This document shows, piece by piece, positions 57,080-64,000 of a stretch of 64,000 nucleotides of DNA (position 1 is its first letter; every line of letters starts with the position of its first letter). Source of the DNA: FEN-1219 sp963744305 (GTDB lineage Bacteria > Pseudomonadota > Gammaproteobacteria > Steroidobacterales > Rariloculaceae); contig CAVUTF010000032.1 of assembly GCA_963744305.1 (NCBI GenBank), forward strand, positions 62,001 to 126,000. Reading direction: 5' to 3'. The position numbers and the translations under genes were made by a program. Under the pieces are notes generated by a model. The model had not been told where the DNA came from and did not search any database. It saw only the letters and a list, made by a program, of their open reading frames with translations.

Positions 57080-58609
57080 TCACAGCCCGCTGGCCGCTTG
57101 CATCGTGTCGTCGTCGAGCTCCTCGCGCCGCACGCGCGCGTCGCGCTTCGCTTTCTCCGAGTCCGCCCGCGTGAGCTCGAGCTCATCGAGGTAAGCGCGG
57201 CTCACGTCGCCCGTGACGTATTCGCCGGAGAAGCAGGACGTATCGAACGACTCGATGTCGGCATTCTCGTGGTGAACCGCGCGGACGAGGTCGTCGAGAT
57301 CCTGGTAGATCAGCCAGTCCGCGCCGATCATCCTTTCGACCTGCTCGACGGTGCGACCGGCTGCGACGAGCTCCCCGGCCGCCGGCATGTCGATGCCGTA
57401 CACGTTCGGGAATCGCACCGGCGGTGCCGCCGACGCGAAATAGACTTTCTTGGCTCCCGCCTCGCGCGCCATGTTGATAATTTGCTGTGAAGTCGTACCG
57501 CGAACGATCGAGTCATCGACGAGCAGCACGTTCTTGCCGCTGAACTCGAGCCCAATGGCATTGAGCTTGCGGCGTACGGAGGCCTCGCGCGTCGACTGCT
57601 CCGGCATGATGAACGTGCGGCCGATGTAGCGGTTCTTGATGAAGCCCTCGCGATACTTGAGCCCCAAGCCGAGCGCGACTTGCATCGCCGCGGTGCGCGA
57701 CGTGTCGGGGATCGGAATGACGACGTCGATGTCGTGGTCCGGACGGATGCGTTTGATTTTTTCCGCGAGCTTTTCCCCCATTCGGAGGCGTGCCTTGTAC
57801 ACGGAAAGCTTGTCGATGATGGAGTCGGGCCGCGCGAAATACACAAACTCGAAGATGCAGGGCGAATAGCCCACGCGGATTTTCGGCTCTCGGCTCTGCA
57901 GGTAGCCGCGCTTGTCGATGAACACGGCCTCCCCCGGCAGGATGTCGCGCTCGAGCGTGAACCCGAGCGCGTCGAGAGCGACGCTTTCCGAGGCGACCAT
58001 TCGTTCCACGCCCTTCGGTGTCTCGCGCATGCCTAGCACGAGAGGCCGAATGCCGTGCGGATCGCGAAACGCGACGAGCCCGTAGCCGATGATCATGGCG
58101 ACGACGGCATAGCCCCCGGAGCAGCGGCGGTGAACGGCCGTGACGGCGTCCAGGATATCGGTGGCGCTCAATCCATTCGTCGCGTGGCGCCCAAGCTCGT
58201 GCGCGAACACGTTCAGCAAGATCTCCGAGTCCGAAGTCGTGTTCAGATGGCGGCGGTCGTGCTGCACGACGAGGCGTTTGAGCTCCTCGGCATTGACGAG
58301 GTTGCCGTTGTGCGCGAGGCAAATGCCGTACGGAGAGTTGACGTAGAACGGCTGGGCTTCGAAGTGGCTCGCGCTGCCGGCCGTCGGGTAACGGGCGTGT
58401 CCGAGGCCCATATTGCCGCGCAAGCGCAGCATGTGGCGTTCCAGGAAAACGTCCCGAACGAGACCGTTGCCCCGGCGCAGATGCAGCCGGCCACCTTCGG
58501 CCGTCATGATTCCCGCGGCATCCTGGCCTCTGTGTTGAAGCACGGTGAGCGCATCGTAGAGCCCCTGATTGACAGGCTCTTGTCCGACGATTCCGACGAT
58601 TCCACACAT
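57080..58609 (-). CDS. purF: Amidophosphoribosyltransferase
   Basis: A 509-residue enzyme for the first committed step of purine synthesis, PRPP plus glutamine to phosphoribosylamine. Start ATG 58609 puts the catalytic nucleophile at Cys2 (MCGIVGIVG). Glutaminase motifs: QHRGQDAAG, GHARYPTAGSAS and AHNGNLVN. The phosphoribosyltransferase motif is VLLVDDSIVRGTTSQQI. C-terminal cysteines for an iron-sulfur cluster are not obvious; the enterobacterial type lacks it. The gene follows cvpA with a 72-base gap in the conserved cvpA-purF order. Confidence 0.97.
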   Translation of the reverse strand: MCGIVGIVGQEPVNQGLYDALTVLQHRGQDAAGIMTAEGGRLHLRRGNGLVRDVFLERHMLRLRGNMGLGHARYPTAGSASHFEAQPFYVNSPYGICLAHNGNLVNAEELKRLVVQHDRRHLNTTSDSEILLNVFAHELGRHATNGLSATDILDAVTAVHRRCSGGYAVVAMIIGYGLVAFRDPHGIRPLVLGMRETPKGVERMVASESVALDALGFTLERDILPGEAVFIDKRGYLQSREPKIRVGYSPCIFEFVYFARPDSIIDKLSVYKARLRMGEKLAEKIKRIRPDHDIDVVIPIPDTSRTAAMQVALGLGLKYREGFIKNRYIGRTFIMPEQSTREASVRRKLNAIGLEFSGKNVLLVDDSIVRGTTSQQIINMAREAGAKKVYFASAAPPVRFPNVYGIDMPAAGELVAAGRTVEQVERMIGADWLIYQDLDDLVRAVHHENADIESFDTSCFSGEYVTGDVSRAYLDELELTRADSEKAKRDARVRREELDDDTMQAASGL

Positions 58610-58681
58610 GTGAGAATTACCTAAGGTAAGAAGCCCCAAGCGACATAATCACAGTCATATCGGCGGCGAACGAGCACCGAA

Positions 58682-59188
58682 TTAGACCGGTTGGACCAGT
58701 TGTTGATCCCGCAGATACCGGTTGCCGAGCTCCGCGTAGTAGCGAATCCCGGCGGCGATGCGATCGCCGTAGACCTTGAGTCGCGCTTGCTGCCACCACG
58801 CATCTTGGTCCAATCCCGTGAATTCCAAGACGATCACGGCCAGCCCGAATAGCAACGCGCCGCGAGCCGCGCCGAAGAGCACGCCCAGCATGCGGTCCAT
58901 CCCGGAGAGGCCGGTTGCGTAAATCAGCTTCCGAGCGAACCAGGACGCCGCCGCTCCGATAACCAAAACGAGCGCGAACACGATAGCGCGCGCAGCCCAG
59001 AGGCGCGCGTCGGCGCCGCCGGCCCAGTCGCCGAGATTGGGCTCTAGGATCCAGGCGAAACGCCACGCGAGCCAGATCGCCGCAAGCAGCGTGAGCAACG
59101 ATAGTGCTTCCCGCGTGAAGCCGCGCCAAAATCCGACAGCCGCCGACGCGACACACAGGCCGATAACGATGTAGTCGACCGGCATCAT
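58682..59188 (-). CDS. cvpA: CvpA family membrane protein
   Basis: A 168-residue protein with about four membrane segments (residues 4-20, 26-45, 66-86 and 105-125) and the family pattern DYIVIGLCVASAAVGFWRGFTREALSLL, then MDRMLGVLFGAARG. CvpA was named for colicin V production and is linked to biofilm and envelope stress. It lies between dedD and purF, with only 10 bases to dedD, as in E. coli. The start is ATG 59188, or the second Met. Confidence 0.92.
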   Translation of the reverse strand: MMPVDYIVIGLCVASAAVGFWRGFTREALSLLTLLAAIWLAWRFAWILEPNLGDWAGGADARLWAARAIVFALVLVIGAAASWFARKLIYATGLSGMDRMLGVLFGAARGALLFGLAVIVLEFTGLDQDAWWQQARLKVYGDRIAAGIRYYAELGNRYLRDQQLVQPV

Positions 59189-59198
59189 CGGCGCGCCG

Positions 59199-59837
59199 TC
59201 AATCCGCGGCCACGACTTGAGCCGGAAAACCGTGGGCAGTCAGGGCCGACGCCGCGGCTTCGGCTCGCCCGCGCGACTCGTGCGGACCGACTCGAACTCG
59301 GTACAGGACGCGCCCCGCACGGTGTGTGGAGATGTCCGCGCGGTAGCCGAAGGTCGACACGCGTTGCGCGAGACGGCGCGCATTCTCCTCCTCGCTGAAG
59401 CTGCCGAGCTGCACGACCCAACCCGATTGGACGCTTGCGGGCGCCGTCGAAGGTGCGCTCGCAACGGCTGGAGCCTGCGGCGGTTCAGCCGCGCTCTCAC
59501 TCTGCTCGATGTCGCGCTCGGGAGGCGCGTCGCTCACCGCCGGCGAAGTCTGCTCTGGAGCGCTGTCAACCGTTGCAGTGACCTGCGGCACGGGTTCCGC
59601 GGCTCGTGCGGTGGTGATCTCCGTCTCCGGCGCGGCGGCCGGGGGCTGGTGCTCCTCGTCGAGGCGAATGGTCTGGCTGCGCATCGGCACAGGTTGTTCG
59701 GGAACCGGTAATTGCAGCGCGGTCGATGGGCTCTCGCTCTGCTCGCTCTGGCCGTCCAACACCCAGGGGATCAGCCACACTCCAAGCGCGACGAGCACCG
59801 CCGCGCCAATGAGTCGTTCCTTCAAACCCTGGTCCAT
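59199..59837 (-). CDS. dedD: DedD-like cell-division protein with SPOR domain
   Basis: A 212-residue inner-membrane protein. One transmembrane helix near residues 10-27 (IGAAVLVALGVWLIPWVLDG) precedes a Pro/Glu/Ala-rich linker of about 100 residues. The C-terminal SPOR domain is WVVQLGSFSEEENARRLAQRVSTFG to VLYRVRVGPHESRGRAE, which binds denuded septal peptidoglycan. It overlaps the end of folC by 16 bases, and cvpA follows after 10 bases. It fits DedD of E. coli by place and domain order. Confidence 0.93.
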   Translation of the reverse strand: MDQGLKERLIGAAVLVALGVWLIPWVLDGQSEQSESPSTALQLPVPEQPVPMRSQTIRLDEEHQPPAAAPETEITTARAAEPVPQVTATVDSAPEQTSPAVSDAPPERDIEQSESAAEPPQAPAVASAPSTAPASVQSGWVVQLGSFSEEENARRLAQRVSTFGYRADISTHRAGRVLYRVRVGPHESRGRAEAAASALTAHGFPAQVVAAD

Positions 59838-61153
59838 TTGGCGGGTCGACTACCCAATCGAGAGGGAGCGCAGTATAGCCCAAGCGCTGCGGTCGCGGCC
59901 CCCACCGTGTGAAACGAGCCGAACACGAGAACGCGGTCTCCGCCGTGCGCGGCCGCGCGCGCCGCGGCGCACGCGGCCGCGACGTCGGGCTCGGCGAATA
60001 CGGCAGGTGCGCTGAGGCGTTCGAGCAACTCGGTCAAGATGTGCGCGGTCGCCCCGCGGTCTGCATTTGCCTGCGTCACGAACCAGTGATCGACGAGCCT
60101 GACGAGCGGCGAGAGCACGCCCGTTAGATCCTTGTCGTGCATCGCGGCGAACACCGCGAGCGTTCTGTCCGCCGCCGGCAGACGACCCAGCGAGCTCAAG
60201 AACACTGCGGTCGCGGCCGGGTTGTGTGCTACGTCGAACACCCACTCGACCGCATCGATGCGGTGGCGCTCGAGGCGCCCGCGCAAATACGCGTGCCTGA
60301 TTCCGTCCGCGAGCGCATTCGGCGTCACGGGCAACTGCTCCATGAGACAATCGACGACCGTCGCGCATGCCGCTGCATTGGCGAACTGCTCGTCGCCGCC
60401 GAAGTAAGGCCGCGGCAGAAGCGGTGCCTCCGGCTCCGCCGCGCGGGGCCGCCACTCGTTGCCGCTGCGCACGTAGTCGAAATCGCGGCCAATCAAACGA
60501 GTCGCCGCGCCCGTCGCCGCTGCGTGCGCGAGCAGGCTCGCCGGCGGAGCGCGATCCGCGATCACAACGGGCGCCGCGCGCCGCATGATGCCCGCTTTCT
60601 CTCGACCGATCGCCTCGCGGTCGTCGCCGAGCCAAGCTTGATGATCGAGGTCGATACTCACGATCAGCGCGCAGTCCGTATCGACCGCGTTGACCGCATC
60701 CAGGCGTCCACCCATACCGACCTCCAGAATCGCAACGTCGGCTTTGCGTCGCGCGAAGTGGAGCAACGCCGCGATCGCGGAGGACTCGAAATAGGAGAGG
60801 GTCACGGCGCCGAGGGCGCGCTCGATGCTCCGGAAGTGCTCGATGAGCTCCTCGTCCGCCGCGTCCTCGCCGTTGAACCGGATGCGCTCGTTGAAGCGCC
60901 ACAAGTGCGGCGATGTGAACGCACCGACGTCATAACCTGCGTGCCAATAGATGCTCTCGAGCATCGCCACGCACGATCCTTTCCCATTCGTGCCCGCGAC
61001 AGTAACGATTTTGTAGGGCGGGTCGAGGAGCTCGAGTTTGCCCAGTACCTTGATCACTCGATCGAGGGATAGGTCGATCTTTTTCGGGTGCAGCGTCTCG
61101 AGCCACGCGAGCCAGTCTTCGAGTGTCGAATAACGCCGCGACGAGATGACCAA
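59822..61153 (-). CDS. folC: Folylpolyglutamate synthase/dihydrofolate synthase
   Basis: A 443-residue Mur-ligase family enzyme that adds glutamate to dihydropteroate and folates. The ATP loop is VTVAGTNGKGSCVAML; other motifs are GAFTSPHLWRFNERI, ILEVGMGGRLDAVNAVD and FDVAHNPAATAVFL. The start TTG 61153 fits where homology starts (SSRRYSTLEDWLAWLE) and lies 14 bases after the accD stop; the frame runs upstream without homology, so another start is possible. Order accD-folC-dedD is conserved. Confidence 0.93.
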   Translation of the reverse strand: MVISSRRYSTLEDWLAWLETLHPKKIDLSLDRVIKVLGKLELLDPPYKIVTVAGTNGKGSCVAMLESIYWHAGYDVGAFTSPHLWRFNERIRFNGEDAADEELIEHFRSIERALGAVTLSYFESSAIAALLHFARRKADVAILEVGMGGRLDAVNAVDTDCALIVSIDLDHQAWLGDDREAIGREKAGIMRRAAPVVIADRAPPASLLAHAAATGAATRLIGRDFDYVRSGNEWRPRAAEPEAPLLPRPYFGGDEQFANAAACATVVDCLMEQLPVTPNALADGIRHAYLRGRLERHRIDAVEWVFDVAHNPAATAVFLSSLGRLPAADRTLAVFAAMHDKDLTGVLSPLVRLVDHWFVTQANADRGATAHILTELLERLSAPAVFAEPDVAAACAAARAAAHGGDRVLVFGSFHTVGAATAALGLYCAPSRLGSRPAKWTRV

Positions 61154-61167
61154 AGATGCCCCCGGCG

Positions 61168-62028
61168 TCAGGACGCCTCGGCGCGATCGATCAACTTCGC
61201 GAGCAATGCCGCGATCTGGTCGCGCGCCTGTCGCCGATCGAGAATCATGTCGATCGCGCCTTTCTCGAGCAGGAATTCGGCGCGTTGGAAGCCTTCCGGC
61301 AACGTCTCCCCGGTCGTTTGCTCGATCACGCGCGGCCCCGCGAAACAGATCAGCGCCCCGGGCTCGGCGGCATTGATGTCGCCGAGAAGCGCGACGCTCG
61401 CGGACACTCCGCCCGTGGTCGGGTCGGTCATCACGGATATGTAAGGCAGCTTCGCGGCCGCGAGCGACGCGAGTGCAGCGGCCGTCTTCGCCATCTGCAG
61501 CAACGAGTACAGCGCTTCCTGCATGCGCGCACCACCGCTCGCCGAGAAGCAAATCAGGGGCCGGCGGTGCTGCACGCAGTGGGCGACGCCGCGAACGAAC
61601 CGCTCGCCGACGACCGAGCCCATCGAGCCGCCCATGAAGCGAAACTCGAACGCCGCGGCGACCACCGGAATCGTCTTCAGCATTCCTGCCATGACAACTA
61701 AAGCGTCGCTCTCGTCTGTTTCGCGCTGTGCTTGATTAAGGCGCTCGCGATAACGCTTGCTGTCTCGGAAGCGCAAAGGATCCTGCGGCTCGAGGTTGGC
61801 TCCGATCTCCTCACCGGAATTCGCATCGAGGAAGAGCTCGAGCCGCTCGCGTGCGCCGATCCGCAGGTGGTAATTGCACTTCGGACACACGTGCAGGTTG
61901 CGCTTGAGCTCGGCGCGATAGAGCTGGGCCGAGCAACCGGCGCACTTGAGCCAGAGGCCCTCGGGCACCGAATGCTTGCGCTTCTCGGTGCTGATGCGGG
62001 ATGGCATCAGCTTGTCAAACCAGCTCAT
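61168..62028 (-). CDS. accD: Acetyl-CoA carboxylase carboxyltransferase subunit beta
   Basis: A 286-residue subunit that with AccA transfers CO2 from biotin to acetyl-CoA. An N-terminal zinc ribbon has Cys29, Cys32, Cys48 and Cys51 (LKCAGCSAQ, HVCPKCNYH). The crotonase-type carboxyltransferase core includes FRFMGGSMGSVVGERFVR, FSASGGARMQEALYSLLQM and SVMTDPTTGGVSASVALLGD. Start ATG 62028 gives MSWFDKLMPSRI, the usual AccD beginning. trpF, which in many relatives stands between truA and accD, is not present. Confidence 0.96.
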   Translation of the reverse strand: MSWFDKLMPSRISTEKRKHSVPEGLWLKCAGCSAQLYRAELKRNLHVCPKCNYHLRIGARERLELFLDANSGEEIGANLEPQDPLRFRDSKRYRERLNQAQRETDESDALVVMAGMLKTIPVVAAAFEFRFMGGSMGSVVGERFVRGVAHCVQHRRPLICFSASGGARMQEALYSLLQMAKTAAALASLAAAKLPYISVMTDPTTGGVSASVALLGDINAAEPGALICFAGPRVIEQTTGETLPEGFQRAEFLLEKGAIDMILDRRQARDQIAALLAKLIDRAEAS

Positions 62029-62083
62029 CGTGCCACGCGAAGTTCGAGGGAACGAATCATAGCCGAAGTCCGCCGCCGCATGA

Positions 62084-62879
62084 TCACCACGCTGGACCCT
62101 CGTCCGGGATGATCGGCAAGCCATAGCGCTCCGGGTACGCAACCTCGACGAGGCTCAGGCCCTGCGGCGGCGCGGCAACGCCGGCGAGCGTGCGGTCGCG
62201 GCCGGCGAGCACCCTGCCCGCGGCCTCCGCTGGGACGCTGCCGCGGCCCACTTCGCTCAGCATGCCCACCAGATTGCGCACCATGTGCTGCAAGAACGCA
62301 TTGGCGGTGAACTCCAATGCCACGAGGGCACCATCGCCACGCGTTTTTCGCCAGATTTGGACGCCGATGAGCGTCCGGACGGGCGAGCGTGCTTGGCAAC
62401 CCGCCGCGCGGAATGCGGAAAAGTCGTGCTCTCCGAGCCAATGCAAGGAAGCCGCCGTCATGGCAGCGCAGTCGAGAGCTTCGCGTAGCCACCACACGCG
62501 ATGTCGCGCGAGTGCGGGGCGCTGCGCTTGCTGGAGAATCAGGTAGCGATAACGCCGCCGGAGCGCACAAGCGCCGCGCATCGAAATCATCCGGCACCTC
62601 TCGTACCCAGCGCACGGCGACGTCGTGCGGCAGATTGGAGTTGATTCCGAGCAACCACTGCCGGGCATTGCGCTCCGCCGTTGTGTCGAAATGTGCAACT
62701 TGCTGCTGCGCGTGCACACCGGCGTCGGTGCGCCCTGCTCCGTGCACCGTCACGGTCTCGCCGGCGACGCTGCCGACGGCCCTCGCGAGCGTGACTTCGA
62801 TGCTGCGTCCGCTTTGCTGTGCCTGCCAGCCGACGAACTCGGTGCCGTCGTATTCGAGTCCCAGCGCGATTCTCGGCAT
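62084..62879 (-). CDS. truA: tRNA pseudouridine(38-40) synthase TruA, one frameshift
   Basis: Two frames form one TruA of about 264 residues. The first (ATG 62879) has MPRIALGLEYDGTEFVGWQ and catalytic Asp52 in GAGRTDAGVHAQQQV. After DDFDARRLCA the second frame continues RRRYRYLILQQAQRPALARH, then FTANAFLQHMVRNLVGML and PPQGLSLVEVAYPERYG. The break lies at 62558-62562; removal of one C in GCTCCGG gives a single frame. TruA modifies the anticodon stem of several tRNAs. Its place before accD and after fimV is conserved, so an indel in the sequence is likely. Confidence 0.93.
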
Positions 62880-62983
62880 ATCCTAAGCAGCAGCGGCGCA
62901 TCCGCCCTTCTCGACGAGGAACGAGTGCGGCGCGTCTAACCGCCTGCGAGCCCGCCGCGGAAAGCTTGACTCCGCGGCAGTCG

Positions 62984-64000
62984 CTAGGCCGTGAGGACGT
63001 CGATCAGGCTCTGGGCCTCGCGTCGTTGGCCGGGGTCGCCCTCGTCGAGCACTTCCTCGAGAATGCTGCGCGCACCTTCCGGGTCGCCCATGTCGATGTA
63101 AGCGCGCGCGAGATCGAGCTTCGTGCCAACCTCGGTCATCGTCTGCGGATCGAGGGGGCTCACTTCCTCCGTGCCGGTAGGATCGTCGGATCCCATGAGC
63201 TCGCTGCCGACGTCCATATCGAGCGGCGTTTGGCCGTTGCCGCCGAACACGTCGCCTGCAAACGGAGAGCCACGCGGCTGCTCGACGGTATCAGACCCCT
63301 GCAACGCCGCCGACAAGTCATCGAGATTCAGGTCGAGTCCGTCGTCGTCTTTGCGCAGAGATCTCACGAGCGAGGTATCGCCCGACTGATCGAAGTCGAA
63401 GCGATCTTCGAGGACTGCGGTGCCCGTATGCGTGCCGGTCAGCGTGTCGTCGCCGAAACCGGGGGACAACAGCGTTGCATCCTGATCGCCGAGCACGGCG
63501 GTCTTACGCTGCTCGAACTCGTCGTCCTCGTCGCTGTGCAAAACCTGCGTAACACCGGTCGCCGACAACAGCTCGTCGTCTGCGGCCAGTGCGAGCTGCC
63601 GACGCGTGTCCGTGTCGCTCCCGGGGGCAGCGGGAAGGGCACCGAGATCACCGGGAGGCCGGCAAGGTCCTCGACGTCCAACCCCAAGTCGTCGAGGTCG
63701 ATCTCCGCGGTGCGGTCGGACAAGTTCGCGGCAATCCCGCGCTGCTCGCCGGTCGGCGATTCGCGCGAGCGCCGGTAGGAGGTTTCGACCGTCGGCGTCT
63801 CCATCGTAGGCGCGTCGGGACCGGCGGCTTCTATGGTCGGTGTTTCGACCGTCGGCCCGTCCAGCGAGATTTCGGCGGTCGGGCTGTCAGCTCCCCAACC
63901 GCCGCCGGACTGCTCCGTCTCGACGGTCGGTGATTCTTGCGTCACCGCAAGACTGTCGAGGTCCGGCGTAGTCGCGCTACCCTCGTCCTGCTCCTGATCC
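62984..64000 (-). CDS. fimV: FimV-like peptidoglycan-associated protein, C-terminal part, one frameshift (5' end outside window)
   Basis: The minus-strand frame is open at the right edge. It begins with an acidic, Thr/Glu/Pro-rich repetitive linker (SPTVETEQ, PTAEISLDGPTVETPT-like units), typical of the long cytoplasmic part of FimV. A second frame continues with LALAADDELLSATGVTQVL and ends in TKLDLARAYIDMGDPEGARS then ILEEVLDEGDPGQRREAQSL, the FimV C-terminal TPR-like domain. The frame change lies near 63618-63640. FimV organises polar type IV pili, type II secretion or the flagellum. Its location upstream of truA is the usual one. The N-terminal LysM and transmembrane segment would lie outside the window. 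Confidence 0.85.

Overview
The window is a GC-rich (about 60%) stretch of a gammaproteobacterial chromosome. The evidence is conserved gene order: tig-clpP-clpX-lon-hupB-(tRNA-Val, tRNA-Asp)-ppiD-fabI, and fimV-truA-accD-folC-dedD-cvpA-purF. Both blocks are typical of Gammaproteobacteria. A family-level assignment cannot be made from this sequence alone.

Region 1 (about 1-26.1 kb) is a surface-polysaccharide locus. It holds three asparagine-synthetase-like amidotransferases, an MBL-fold protein, four class I methyltransferases, a glycosyltransferase, an O-antigen ligase/polymerase-like membrane protein, a Wzz chain-length protein, a large SLBB export protein, phosphoglucose isomerase, a B12-type radical SAM protein, an OafA-like acyltransferase, a UDP-glucuronate 4-epimerase and a TviB/WbpA-type UDP-HexNAc 6-dehydrogenase. 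Together these suggest a glycan containing uronic acids that may be amidated, methylated and acylated. The locus also carries debris: fragments of a family 2 glycosyltransferase, a porin-like protein, a second radical SAM protein and a second acyltransferase.

Region 2 (26.2-34.4 kb) holds nhaB, dnaQ, rnhA, a YafS-like methyltransferase, mltD, fabI and ppiD. Region 3 (34.4-41.1 kb) is the protein quality-control block (hupB, lon, clpX, clpP, tig) with tRNA-Asp, tRNA-Val and tRNA-Leu. Region 4 (41.1-53.5 kb) is accessory: a secreted prolyl oligopeptidase, an Ig-repeat lipoprotein, a gamma-glutamylcyclotransferase-like protein, a Wzi-like capsule assembly protein, a small outer-membrane protein, two glycosyltransferases, a tRNA-Lys/His/Arg cluster, a GSDH-domain lipoprotein and tRNA-Pro. 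Region 5 (53.6-64 kb) holds folD, a secreted cyclophilin, lpxH, a receiver-Ser/Thr kinase fusion, purF, cvpA, dedD, folC, accD, truA and the end of fimV.

At least eleven genes are interrupted by a single-base frameshift, including clpX, tig, lpxH and truA. Most of the breaks lie in homopolymers or GC-rich runs. The simplest reading is uncorrected sequencing indels rather than decay, so the broken housekeeping genes are annotated here as single genes. No CRISPR array, rRNA, transposase gene or prophage was seen.
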